From contig JAFDYV010000009.1 in NCBI GenBank assembly GCA_018267275.1, forward strand, positions 1-64,000: 64,000 nt of DNA, in the 5' to 3' direction. The number at the start of each line of letters is the position of its first letter. Position 1 is the stretch's first letter. The position numbers and the translations under genes are program-made. Positions 28,687 to 36,346 of the stretch are shown piece by piece. Source of the DNA: Bacteroidota bacterium. Its GTDB lineage: Bacteria; Bacteroidota; Bacteroidia; Cytophagales; Cyclobacteriaceae. Under the pieces are notes generated by a model. The model was not told where the DNA came from, did not search any database, and saw only the letters and a program-made list of their open reading frames with translations.

Positions 28687-28752
28687 CTACTCCGCCAAGC
28701 CCCGGTGGGATGGATAAAAGTAAAAGCTAAAATAAAATCGTGTCGTTTTCAT
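28687..28752 (-). CDS. Phe/Tyr-rich leader peptide of the aromatic operon
   Basis: ATG at 28752 opens a 21-codon frame ending with TAG at 28687-28689. Residues 6-13 read FYFSFYFY, giving seven Phe or Tyr codons out of eight. Directly after this run the bases CGGGGCTT (28704-28697) can form eight pairs (one G-T) with AAGTCCCG, the 5' arm of the downstream terminator. Stalling at Phe or Tyr codons would leave CGGGGCTT free to block the terminator; normal translation would cover it. The four genes that follow make Phe and Tyr. No consensus promoter was identified upstream. Confidence 0.85.
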   Translation of the reverse strand: MKTTRFYFSFYFYPSHRGLAE

Positions 28753-28853
28753 TTGAATACAAAGCGAAGGAAAGACAAAAAATCTACACCCGCAACATTT
28801 GCCAGAGTTTTTTTGCCGAAAAACCTATAAACTAACTGGTGTTAGTCATGTAA

Positions 28854-28885
28854 CTTGACGAAAGCGATAGTTTGCTATACATTTG
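28854..28885 (+). promoter_or_regulatory. Putative promoter of the lipoprotein gene at 28908
   Basis: CTTG (28854-28857), 20 bases, TACATTTG (28878-28885). The second box is a full match to TAnnTTTG. The start codon is 23 bases downstream. Confidence 0.55.
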
Positions 28886-28907
28886 ATAAAACATAAATAA
28901 GCATTTC

Positions 28908-29357
28908 ATGAAACGTCATCTTCTTCTCTTCTCGATATTGATTGTCACGGCATTGGCCTGTGGTAAAAGTGATAAACACGATAATCATCACGACCATGGC
29001 TCTGCAAGTGGCGACAATCCCAACCAAGCTTTATATGACCAAGTGATGGATGTGCATGACGAACTGATGCCGCAGATGGAGGACCTATACAAATTGAAAA
29101 AAGAGCTGCAAGAAAAGATTGCAGCAACGCCCGATATGGTGGCCGAGAAAAAAGGGGAGCTAGACCAAGCAATTGCATCACTTGACTCGGCAGACATGCT
29201 CATGATGGATTGGATGCACAAATTCCGCCCCCTGCCCGACTCGGTAGACCAAGAAAAGGCTCGCGAGTACTTGGAATCAGAAATGGAAAAAGTAAAAAAG
29301 TTAAAGGATCTTTTTAACGAATCGATCGATAAGGCGAAGGAAATTGTAAAGAAGTAG
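28908..29357 (+). CDS. Helical lipoprotein of unknown function
   Basis: A 149-residue protein with a lipoprotein signal (LIVTALACGKSDK), then a His/Asp-rich patch (DKHDNHHDHG) that could bind metal, then mainly charged helices (LKKELQEKIAATPDMVAEKKGELDQAIASLDSADMLMMDWMHKF). I do not recognise an enzymatic motif. Similar small helical lipoproteins occur across Bacteroidota. It is convergent with the next gene across a long foldback. Confidence 0.7.
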   Translation: MKRHLLLFSILIVTALACGKSDKHDNHHDHGSASGDNPNQALYDQVMDVHDELMPQMEDLYKLKKELQEKIAATPDMVAEKKGELDQAIASLDSADMLMMDWMHKFRPLPDSVDQEKAREYLESEMEKVKKLKDLFNESIDKAKEIVKK

Positions 29358-29358
29358 A

Positions 29359-29415
29359 AAGTTGAAAGCCAAAAGTCTAAAGCCCAGAGCTTATTTCACT
29401 TTCGGCTTTCAACTT
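29359..29415. terminator. Bidirectional foldback between convergent genes
   Basis: An 18-bp inverted repeat with one mismatch (AAGTTGAAAGCCAAAAGT at 29359-29376, ACTTTCGGCTTTCAACTT at 29398-29415) lies exactly at the meeting point of the two genes and could end transcription in both directions, though there is no clear T-run. Confidence 0.55.
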
Positions 29416-30188
29416 ATAAATCTTAGGCCATCAAAATAGTCCGCTGCTTTGACCAACCTACTCCCATACCAGCTAAACATTTCACCATCTACCAATTGAA
29501 TAGTACTGTTCGGTAAAAGGTTTTTCAATTCCGTTACGTGTCGCTCTTTAAATGGATAAGGCTCGGATGATAGAAAAACAACTTCTGGGTTAAGGGCTTG
29601 GATTTTAGCATCGAAAAGTTCGGGGTAGCGCGTTTCTTCCACTACATTTTTTAATCCAACGGCTGAAAGCATCGAATCAATAAAAGTAAGCTTTCCGGCA
29701 GCCATCCAGGGCGATTTCCAAATCAGATAAAGTACACTACAAGTGGCACGTCTTTCAATCGATGAAAAAGAGTTCCGTATTCTCTCAACCAGTAAATCTG
29801 CTTCCAAACTTTTGTCCGTCAACTTGCCAACCGATTGAATCATGCCCAGTGCATCCTGCAACGTAACGATGTCTGACATCCAAACGGGAAATTCCTTTTC
29901 CAATGCTTCGATGCCCGTCTGGTAATTTTCTTCTTTGTTTCCAACAATCAAATCAGGCTGCAACAAGCGAATCGCGTCCAAATTGAAATTTTTGGTGCCC
30001 CCAACTTTGGTTTTGGCCTTTACCTTGTCTAAAGGATGGACACAGAACTTGGTAATGCCTACGATTTGCTCCTCCAAACCCAAATCAAACAACAATTCGG
30101 TTTGGCTGGGTACTAACGAAACTATCCGCCTGGGCGGATAGTTAAATGAGATTGTTCGTTGAAGTTGGTCGGTAAAATGCCTGACCAT
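29409..30188 (-). CDS. Cobalamin-type periplasmic-binding-fold protein
   Basis: A 259-residue helical-backbone metal receptor fold related to BtuF (RIVSLVPSQTELLFDLGLEEQIVGITKFCVHP; GGTKNFNLDAIRLLQPDLIVGNKEEN). It has no evident signal peptide. No BtuC/BtuD genes are adjacent. A role in vitamin B12 or heme/iron uptake is inferred from the fold only. Confidence 0.75.
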   Translation of the reverse strand: MVRHFTDQLQRTISFNYPPRRIVSLVPSQTELLFDLGLEEQIVGITKFCVHPLDKVKAKTKVGGTKNFNLDAIRLLQPDLIVGNKEENYQTGIEALEKEFPVWMSDIVTLQDALGMIQSVGKLTDKSLEADLLVERIRNSFSSIERRATCSVLYLIWKSPWMAAGKLTFIDSMLSAVGLKNVVEETRYPELFDAKIQALNPEVVFLSSEPYPFKERHVTELKNLLPNSTIQLVDGEMFSWYGSRLVKAADYFDGLRFIS

Positions 30189-30198
30189 TTTAAAAAAA

Positions 30199-30711
30199 TC
30201 AGAGCAAAATGGCCATGCTGCTCAATTGGCTCGCCACCTTCAAGGTAGAAGCCGTTACAGAAGCTTGATTCATTTCAAACTTTAGTTTGCCATCAATTAC
30301 CTTGAAGTTGATGCAACTTCCTTTTTTTCCAAGGTTAGAACTATCGGTAATCGTTAGGATAGGCTTACCAGTTACCGCGTTTTTGATGGCATCAAACTGG
30401 CCGCTCTTGCCCTTGCCGATGTAGACCACGGCACACGTAGCTGCTTCATCTGCAGACGCAAGTTTCTTAATTGAGTACTTCTTAGCCCCTTTGGGCTTCC
30501 CATCATAATAGCTCTTCAGGGTATTGAATACATCATCTTCGCCAATCACGCCCACTACAAACTCACCACCATCGGCCTCATTCGGCCATTGAATATACTT
30601 CAAGAAATTGTAGATCATCTGAGAGTGTATCTCATGCATCGGCTTTTCGGTTTGTGTGAAACCAACTTGTGCAAAGCCCAGGAAAATCAAAGCCGAAATC
30701 AGTTTTTTCAT
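30199..30711 (-). CDS. YfiR family protein, copy 1
   Basis: A 170-residue exported protein (signal MKKLISALIFLGFAQVGFTQ) of the YfiR/DUF4154 family: MIYNFLKYIQWPNE, VVGVIGEDDVFNTL, CAVVYIGKGKSGQ and LTITDSSNLGKKGSCINF. In Pseudomonas YfiR is a periplasmic repressor of the diguanylate cyclase YfiN. No YfiN or YfiB gene is present nearby. It is closely similar to the next gene, separated by a terminator. Confidence 0.88.
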   Translation of the reverse strand: MKKLISALIFLGFAQVGFTQTEKPMHEIHSQMIYNFLKYIQWPNEADGGEFVVGVIGEDDVFNTLKSYYDGKPKGAKKYSIKKLASADEAATCAVVYIGKGKSGQFDAIKNAVTGKPILTITDSSNLGKKGSCINFKVIDGKLKFEMNQASVTASTLKVASQLSSMAILL

Positions 30712-30756
30712 AAAGTGCTCTTATTTATGATACAAATAAACTCAAAGTTTCCTAAA

Positions 30757-30784
30757 CGCAAAAAACCCAGATTTCACTGGGTTT
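30757..30784 (-). terminator. Rho-independent terminator after YfiR copy 2
   Basis: AAACCCAG-TGAAAT-CTGGGTTT followed by a T-run on the minus strand, 20 bases after the stop codon. Confidence 0.85.
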
Positions 30785-30803
30785 CTTGATTATGAGGATT
30801 TGA

Positions 30804-31328
30804 TTAGATCAAAATCGCCATTGAGGTAAGCGCGCTTGATACCTTTAGGTTAGAAGTTTCGATGGCCGCTTGGTTCAGCTCAAACTTCAACTTATCGTCA
30901 ACAGTTTTAAAGTTGATGCAACTGCCTTTTGCTCCTAATCCGTTGCGGTCGGTGATAACCAAAGTTCCCTTGCCTTTTACTTTTGCGTTAGCTGTTTCAA
31001 ACTCACCGCTCTTGCTCTTATCAATGAACAAAATCTGGCAGTCTTGCACTTCCGCAGCGTTTTTGAAGCTCTTAATCACAAACTTCTTGGCACCCTTTGG
31101 TTTGCCCGAATACCAAGTGCTTAAAGTCTTGTAGATTTCTTCGTTGCCCACCACACCAATCACAAACTCACCATTGCCGTTGTCTGGCCATTGTACATAC
31201 TTAGAGAAGTTGAACACCATCATGGAGTACACCTCATGCAGAGGGCGCTCTTGCGCGAAAGTCTTCATGGTAGTAAGAGCGAACAAAACTACCAGTACTG
31301 CGAGAACAATTTTCTTAGCGTGTTTCAT
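30804..31328 (-). CDS. YfiR family protein, copy 2
   Basis: A 174-residue exported paralogue of the neighbouring gene: MMVFNFSKYVQWPDNGNGEFVIGVVGNEEIYKTL, KPKGAKKFVIKS, LVITDRNGLGAKGSCINFK. ATG 31328 (MKHAKK, good signal peptide ending TFAQ) is preferred over an upstream frame opening at 31472 that runs through a terminator hairpin. The pair probably arose by tandem duplication and each has its own transcript end. Confidence 0.88.
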   Translation of the reverse strand: MKHAKKIVLAVLVVLFALTTMKTFAQERPLHEVYSMMVFNFSKYVQWPDNGNGEFVIGVVGNEEIYKTLSTWYSGKPKGAKKFVIKSFKNAAEVQDCQILFIDKSKSGEFETANAKVKGKGTLVITDRNGLGAKGSCINFKTVDDKLKFELNQAAIETSNLKVSSALTSMAILI

Positions 31329-31364
31329 ATTGTCTTTTGTGTTTTTTCTGTGTTTGACAATGCA

Positions 31365-31405
31365 AAAGTAAGCCCCTCCAGATTGCTGGAAGGGCTTGCT
31401 TACAC
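31365..31405 (-). terminator. Hairpin downstream of the M42 peptidase gene
   Basis: AAGCCCTTCCAG-CAAT-CTGGAGGGGCTT on the minus strand (one mismatch in 12 pairs), followed by ACTTTTGC. A weak terminator, or an element overlapping the YfiR copy 2 promoter (TACTTTTG fits the -7 consensus). Confidence 0.55.
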
Positions 31406-31490
31406 GCATAACTATCAGATGTAAGATTTTTCGATGGATTTTGCTGATTGCACGACCAAACCCTAAAATCAACCGATTTCGGGCTTTCTG

Positions 31491-32561
31491 CTACTTGATA
31501 TAGCGGAAGTCGTGACCGGGTTTAACTTGCAGCAAAACCTCATAAATCAAGTTTATTACGTTCTCTACGTCCTCTTTGTGGACAGTCTCAACGGTTGTAT
31601 GCATGTATTTCAATGGTAAGGAGATCAAAGCCGAGGCTACGCCTTCTGCCGAATATGCAAATGAATCTGTGTCGGTACCTGTAGACCGGCTGACAGCCTG
31701 CCGTTGGAACGGTATTTTTTTCTTTTGGGCGGTATCAATCACCATCTTGAGCACATTGTTTTGAACGGCCGGCCCGTAACAGACCACGGGGCCCAATCCG
31801 CACTTCAAATTGCCGCTCTCTTTTTTATTATACATAGGCGATTGCGTGTCGTGCGTCACGTCTGTGCAAATCGCCAAGTCAGGCTTAATTCTGCGAGAAA
31901 TCATTTCTGCGCCCCGCAAGCCGATTTCTTCTTGTACCGAGTTAACGACATACAGCCCAAAGGGCAGTTTCTTTTTGTTCTCATGCAACCTGCGAGTGAC
32001 TTCGGCAATCATGTAGCCACCCATGCGGTTATCTAACGCCCGGCCAACGAGGTATCTTTTGTTCATCTCTATTAATTCATCTTCGAACACCGCCACACAG
32101 CCCACATGCACGCCCATGGCTTCCACCTCTTTTTTAGATTCTGCACCAATGTCGATGAAAATGTTTTTCAGGCTCGGTGCTTCTTCTTTGCCTGCATCGC
32201 GCACGTGGATGGCTGGCCAGCCGAATACACCCTTCACAATGCCCTTGTCTGTGTGGATGTTCACGCGCATGCTAGGCGCGATTTGATGGTCGGAGCCACC
32301 ATTGCGCCTGACATATATATAGCCATCGTCAGTAATGTAGTTCACAAACCAACTGATTTCATCGGCATGTGCCTCAATCACCACTTTGTATTTAGCTTTG
32401 GGATTGACAATGCCTACAGCCGTGCCATACACGTCTATCATATAATCATCGATGTAGGGCTTCAGGTAATCAAGCCAAATCTGCTGGCCTGATGATTCAA
32501 AACCGGTGGGAGATGCATTGTTGAGATAATCAAATAAGAAGGTTCTGCTTTTCTTGTCCAT
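31491..32561 (-). CDS. M42 family aminopeptidase
   Basis: A 356-residue cytoplasmic metallopeptidase of the glutamyl aminopeptidase/TET group. Visible motifs are KVVIEAHADEISWFV (metal His and Asp), GRALDNRMGGYM, VVNSVQEEIGLRGAE (catalytic Glu pair), CTDVTHDT and QAVSRSTGTDTDSFAYS. It likely forms a large peptide-trimming complex. It seems to be transcribed alone. Confidence 0.93.
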   Translation of the reverse strand: MDKKSRTFLFDYLNNASPTGFESSGQQIWLDYLKPYIDDYMIDVYGTAVGIVNPKAKYKVVIEAHADEISWFVNYITDDGYIYVRRNGGSDHQIAPSMRVNIHTDKGIVKGVFGWPAIHVRDAGKEEAPSLKNIFIDIGAESKKEVEAMGVHVGCVAVFEDELIEMNKRYLVGRALDNRMGGYMIAEVTRRLHENKKKLPFGLYVVNSVQEEIGLRGAEMISRRIKPDLAICTDVTHDTQSPMYNKKESGNLKCGLGPVVCYGPAVQNNVLKMVIDTAQKKKIPFQRQAVSRSTGTDTDSFAYSAEGVASALISLPLKYMHTTVETVHKEDVENVINLIYEVLLQVKPGHDFRYIK

Positions 32562-32609
32562 TCTGAAAAAAGTTTATGACCAAATTTAATTCAATTTATA
32601 ATTGCGATT

Positions 32610-34175
32610 TTATAACGGAATATTCCCGTGCTTCTTTTTGGGCAGCACGGCAACCTTGTTTTCCAACATCTGAAAAGCCCGAATCAGCTTTTCGCGCGTT
32701 TGCTCAGGCATGATCACCTCATCAATATAACCGCGCTGCGCGGCTCGATACGGAGTGGCAAATTTTTTCGTGTATTCTTCCACTTTCTCCGCCAGTTTGG
32801 CTTCAGGATTGGCCGCCTCCGAAATTTCCTTTTTGAAAATGATTTCAGCGGCTCCTTTCGCACCCATCACCGCAATTTCCGCTGTCGGCCAGGCATAGTT
32901 CATATCGGCTCCAATGTGCTTGCTGTTCATCACATCATAAGCACCACCATACGCCTTGCGTGTAATGACCGTTACACGTGGCACGGTTGCTTCGCTAAAC
33001 GCATACAACAACTTGGCGCCATTCGTTATAATGCCTCGCCATTCTTGGTCGGTGCCCGGCAAAAATCCCGGCACATCTTCCAACACCAACAGCGGCACGT
33101 TAAAGCTATCGCATAGGCGCACAAATCGTGCTGCCTTTACACTACTATTAATATCTAGCACGCCAGCCAACGCGGCTGGCTGATTGCCTACGATGCCAAT
33201 GCTACGGCCTGCCAATCGCGCAAAGCCGACCACAATGTTCTCGGCAAAATTCTTGTGAACCTCAAAAAAAGAATTCTCATCTACCACTCCGGTAATCACC
33301 TCGCGCATATCGTAAGGTTGGTTGGGGTTGGCCGGAATAACATCATTTAACGCGGGCCGCGCCTCGTTACCAGGTTGATAAGGCGCTCGCGGGGCATCGT
33401 CTTCACAGTTTTGTGGCAAGTAGCTCAGCAGCTGCTTGATCTGGTTGATGCACTCTACTTCATTGGCGCAGGCAAAATGCGTTACGCCACTTTTGCTACT
33501 GTGGGTAGAAGCTCCGCCCAACTCTTCCGAAGTCACTTCTTCATGTGTTACGGTTTTCACCACGTTGGGGCCAGTCACAAACATGAACGAAGTATTCTCC
33601 ACCATAAAGATAAAATCCGTCATGGCGGGAGAATATACCGCGCCACCGGCACACGGGCCCATGATGGCGGAAATCTGCGGCACTACCCCACTGGCCATCA
33701 CATTGCGGTAGAAGATATCTGCATAGCCGCCCAGTGAAACCACCCCTTCTTGGATGCGCGCCCCGCCTGAATCATTCAAACCAATGACGGGCGCACCATT
33801 TTTCATAGCCAAATCCATCACCTTCACAATTTTCTCAGCAAATGTTTCGGAGAGCGAGCCCCCAAAAACCGTAAAGTCTTGCGAGAACACGTATACCAAA
33901 CGACCCTGCACTGTTCCATACCCCGTCACCACGCCATCGCCCAAGTAATGCTCTTTATCAAGACCAAAATCTTTGGCACGGTGTGTCACAAACTTATCGA
34001 GTTCTTCGAAAGAGCCCTCGTCTAGTAACAGCTGAACACGCTCGCGAGCAGTGAGTTTGCCCTTGGCATGTTGCTGGGCAATGCGTTTTTCGCCTCCGCC
34101 CAAAAGGGCTTCTGCATTTTTGCGACTGAGTTCGTTGAATTTTTCTTGAAGGGGATGTATAGATGAGGTGGACAT
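32610..34175 (-). CDS. Acyl-CoA carboxylase beta subunit (propionyl-CoA type)
   Basis: A 521-residue carboxyltransferase: [67 protein letters not shown], then [13 protein letters not shown] and [10 protein letters not shown] in the second crotonase half. It transfers CO2 from biotin to propionyl- or a related acyl-CoA. No biotin carboxylase or carrier gene is adjacent, so the alpha partner must be elsewhere. Confidence 0.92.
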   Translation of the reverse strand: MSTSSIHPLQEKFNELSRKNAEALLGGGEKRIAQQHAKGKLTARERVQLLLDEGSFEELDKFVTHRAKDFGLDKEHYLGDGVVTGYGTVQGRLVYVFSQDFTVFGGSLSETFAEKIVKVMDLAMKNGAPVIGLNDSGGARIQEGVVSLGGYADIFYRNVMASGVVPQISAIMGPCAGGAVYSPAMTDFIFMVENTSFMFVTGPNVVKTVTHEEVTSEELGGASTHSSKSGVTHFACANEVECINQIKQLLSYLPQNCEDDAPRAPYQPGNEARPALNDVIPANPNQPYDMREVITGVVDENSFFEVHKNFAENIVVGFARLAGRSIGIVGNQPAALAGVLDINSSVKAARFVRLCDSFNVPLLVLEDVPGFLPGTDQEWRGIITNGAKLLYAFSEATVPRVTVITRKAYGGAYDVMNSKHIGADMNYAWPTAEIAVMGAKGAAEIIFKKEISEAANPEAKLAEKVEEYTKKFATPYRAAQRGYIDEVIMPEQTREKLIRAFQMLENKVAVLPKKKHGNIPL

Positions 34176-34224
34176 AGCAAAACAATTGTTTTCGAAATAT
34201 AGTTAATATAGCGATTCGTAAACT

Positions 34225-35160
34225 ATGACTTTGCTCACTCAAAAAATTGCTATCATAGACTTGGGCACCAATACTTTTCACTTATTGGTAGCCGAACGTA
34301 CTTCGGGCAAATTCAATATCGTGTATGAAGAAAAACTACCTGCGAAGATTGGCGCGGGCGGCATCAACCAAGGATTGATTACAGCAGAAGCAATAGAACG
34401 CGCCATTTCAGTTTTGAAAAGCTATCGCCAAACTGTGGATGACATGGGCATTACCGAAGTGCTGGCTTTTGGCACCAGCGCCATACGAAGCGCCAAAAAT
34501 AGAGAAGAGGTAGTTGCTAAGATTGCAGCGGCTACCGGCTTTTCTGTAAAAGTGATATCTGGCGATGAAGAAGCTAGCTACATCTACAAAGGGGTGCGTG
34601 CCGCAGTCAGCTTAGGGCATCAAAAATCATTGATTGTAGACATAGGCGGAGGTAGTGTTGAGTTTATCATTGCGAATAAAAGCGAAGTTTTCTGGAAACA
34701 GAGTTTTGAGATTGGTGGTCAGCGGTTGCTGGAACAGTTTCAAAAGCACGATCCGATTTTGCCTGATGAGGTAGTAGCTTTACACGCGTACTTGGCCGCG
34801 CAACTTCAACCGCTGCTCGTGGCACTCAAAGAACAACAACCAAAAACTTTGGTAGGATCATCAGGTACTTTTGATACGCTGAGCGAAATTCACTGCTGTC
34901 GAAACGGGATTGTGTTTGAGCCGATGCCAGAAATACCTCTCACCTTGCAAGCCATTGAAGAAATTTATGAAGAACTCTTGCTGAAGAACAGGGCAGAACG
35001 GCTATCGATACCGGGCATGATTGAATTGCGCGTAGACATGATTGTTGTTGCATGTGCACTGTTAGACTTTCTTTTAAAATCCCACTCATTCGAAAAAGTA
35101 AGAGTGTCCTCGTATTCGCTTAAAGAAGGCGTGCTCCAAGAACTCAGCACGCAATTCTAA
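34225..35160 (+). CDS. Ppx/GppA family phosphatase
   Basis: A 311-residue protein of the ASKHA fold: IAIIDLGTNTFHLLVAER at the start, LAFGTSAIRSAKNR, VISGDEEASYIYKGV and LIVDIGGGSVEFI. It hydrolyses polyphosphate or pppGpp; which one cannot be read from sequence. It lacks the C-terminal HD domain of long Ppx proteins. It is divergent from the carboxylase gene (49 bases) and overlaps the convergent porin gene by 4 bases. Confidence 0.9.
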   Translation: MTLLTQKIAIIDLGTNTFHLLVAERTSGKFNIVYEEKLPAKIGAGGINQGLITAEAIERAISVLKSYRQTVDDMGITEVLAFGTSAIRSAKNREEVVAKIAAATGFSVKVISGDEEASYIYKGVRAAVSLGHQKSLIVDIGGGSVEFIIANKSEVFWKQSFEIGGQRLLEQFQKHDPILPDEVVALHAYLAAQLQPLLVALKEQQPKTLVGSSGTFDTLSEIHCCRNGIVFEPMPEIPLTLQAIEEIYEELLLKNRAERLSIPGMIELRVDMIVVACALLDFLLKSHSFEKVRVSSYSLKEGVLQELSTQF

Positions 35161-36260
35161 AACCAAGCCGTGAGGCTGGTGATCAACCATGTGCTGTTTT
35201 GTGTAGGATTTTGATTTTCGTTGAAATACACCTGATCGGGCGAAAAAAAGTGACGGCCCTCTACACGCAACAGGGCATTGTGGTTTGCCTTGTAGTTGAG
35301 GCATAAACCCGTGCTATACGAATTAAAATTTCCAATGCCAGTTATTGATTGGAGGTGAATACCGTCATCGCTGAAGTATTCTATTCTTCCCGAAAGGGAG
35401 AGCATATCGTTGAAATGATAACGACCCACCATATTGGCTTGCCACCAATTGAGCGTGCCAGCACCGAGGCGTTCTTGAAAGCCTATGTAAACGCACGCAG
35501 TAGCATCAAAGCGATCACTGTATTTATAAATCCAATACAGGTCTGTAAAATATCGCATGCGCCAATTGGGGTTCGCCTGGTTTTGGTTATTACCCATATA
35601 GGTATCCCAGTTGAACAACATTTTTTTGTTGGGGCGGTACTCCAATTGGGTGCCAATAGATTTATTCCTGTTGTTATCTTGAATTACCTGCCACCCATTG
35701 AGTAAATACAAAAATGAATTTACCTTTTTACTCAACGGCAACGATACTTTCAAGCCAGAAAGGTAATAGGGAACATTTTCAGGCGCGAAAGAACGCGTGT
35801 ACATCAGATGGTCCTTGGAAAAAGGGCTTTCATTGGTATAAGGTGAAGTAAACACACCCACATCTACCCAAATATTTCTTTTGGCAGAAAGCCGTAACCC
35901 CGCTGTGGCCTCCACAATATTTTTCAGGGTTCCAATTTCGTTTGCATAGTTCGCGTTCATATAGGTGCCATAGCCGGGTACAAAACGTGCGCGAAAATTG
36001 GTTGACTTATAACGTAAGTCGATATATGCCAAATTGATGTTCATCTCGTCATGCCGATTGGATGAAACGAAATAGGGAATAGTGCCTGACGAAGGTTTGT
36101 TAAAATTGTATCCAAAGTAGGTGTCCATGTATCCACCCACGGCCAGGTGCCCGATGGTCGTGGTTTCAAGCGTATCCATGGTAGCTGTGTTAATAATCTG
36201 ACCTTGAGAAGCCGTGAAAAAAAAACAAAGTATTGTAACAAGGCGTATTGGCGAGCGCAT
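35157..36260 (-). CDS. Outer-membrane beta-barrel protein (OmpL-like porin type)
   Basis: A 367-residue exported protein (signal ITLCFFFTASQGQ-like start) with alternating aromatic strands throughout, HLAVGGYMDTYFGYNFNKP early, NIWVDVGVFTSPYTNESPF in the middle and a C-terminal strand ending in Phe (LITSLTAWF), typical of outer-membrane barrels. It matches my memory of the Bacteroidota bbp2 family. Substrate unknown. Confidence 0.8.
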   Translation of the reverse strand: MRSPIRLVTILCFFFTASQGQIINTATMDTLETTTIGHLAVGGYMDTYFGYNFNKPSSGTIPYFVSSNRHDEMNINLAYIDLRYKSTNFRARFVPGYGTYMNANYANEIGTLKNIVEATAGLRLSAKRNIWVDVGVFTSPYTNESPFSKDHLMYTRSFAPENVPYYLSGLKVSLPLSKKVNSFLYLLNGWQVIQDNNRNKSIGTQLEYRPNKKMLFNWDTYMGNNQNQANPNWRMRYFTDLYWIYKYSDRFDATACVYIGFQERLGAGTLNWWQANMVGRYHFNDMLSLSGRIEYFSDDGIHLQSITGIGNFNSYSTGLCLNYKANHNALLRVEGRHFFSPDQVYFNENQNPTQNSTWLITSLTAWF

Positions 36261-36346
36261 GGCGCAAATTTAAACAAATTGTCCCCGCTCGTACCATCAA
36301 TGGTTTCAAGTAGAGCCGTTTGATAACTATATTGCCGCGATCAACC

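Noticed and set aside
36265..36272. TAAATTTG as promoter -7 box for the barrel protein gene
   Set aside because: It is only 5 bases from the start codon and has no TTTG at the proper distance.
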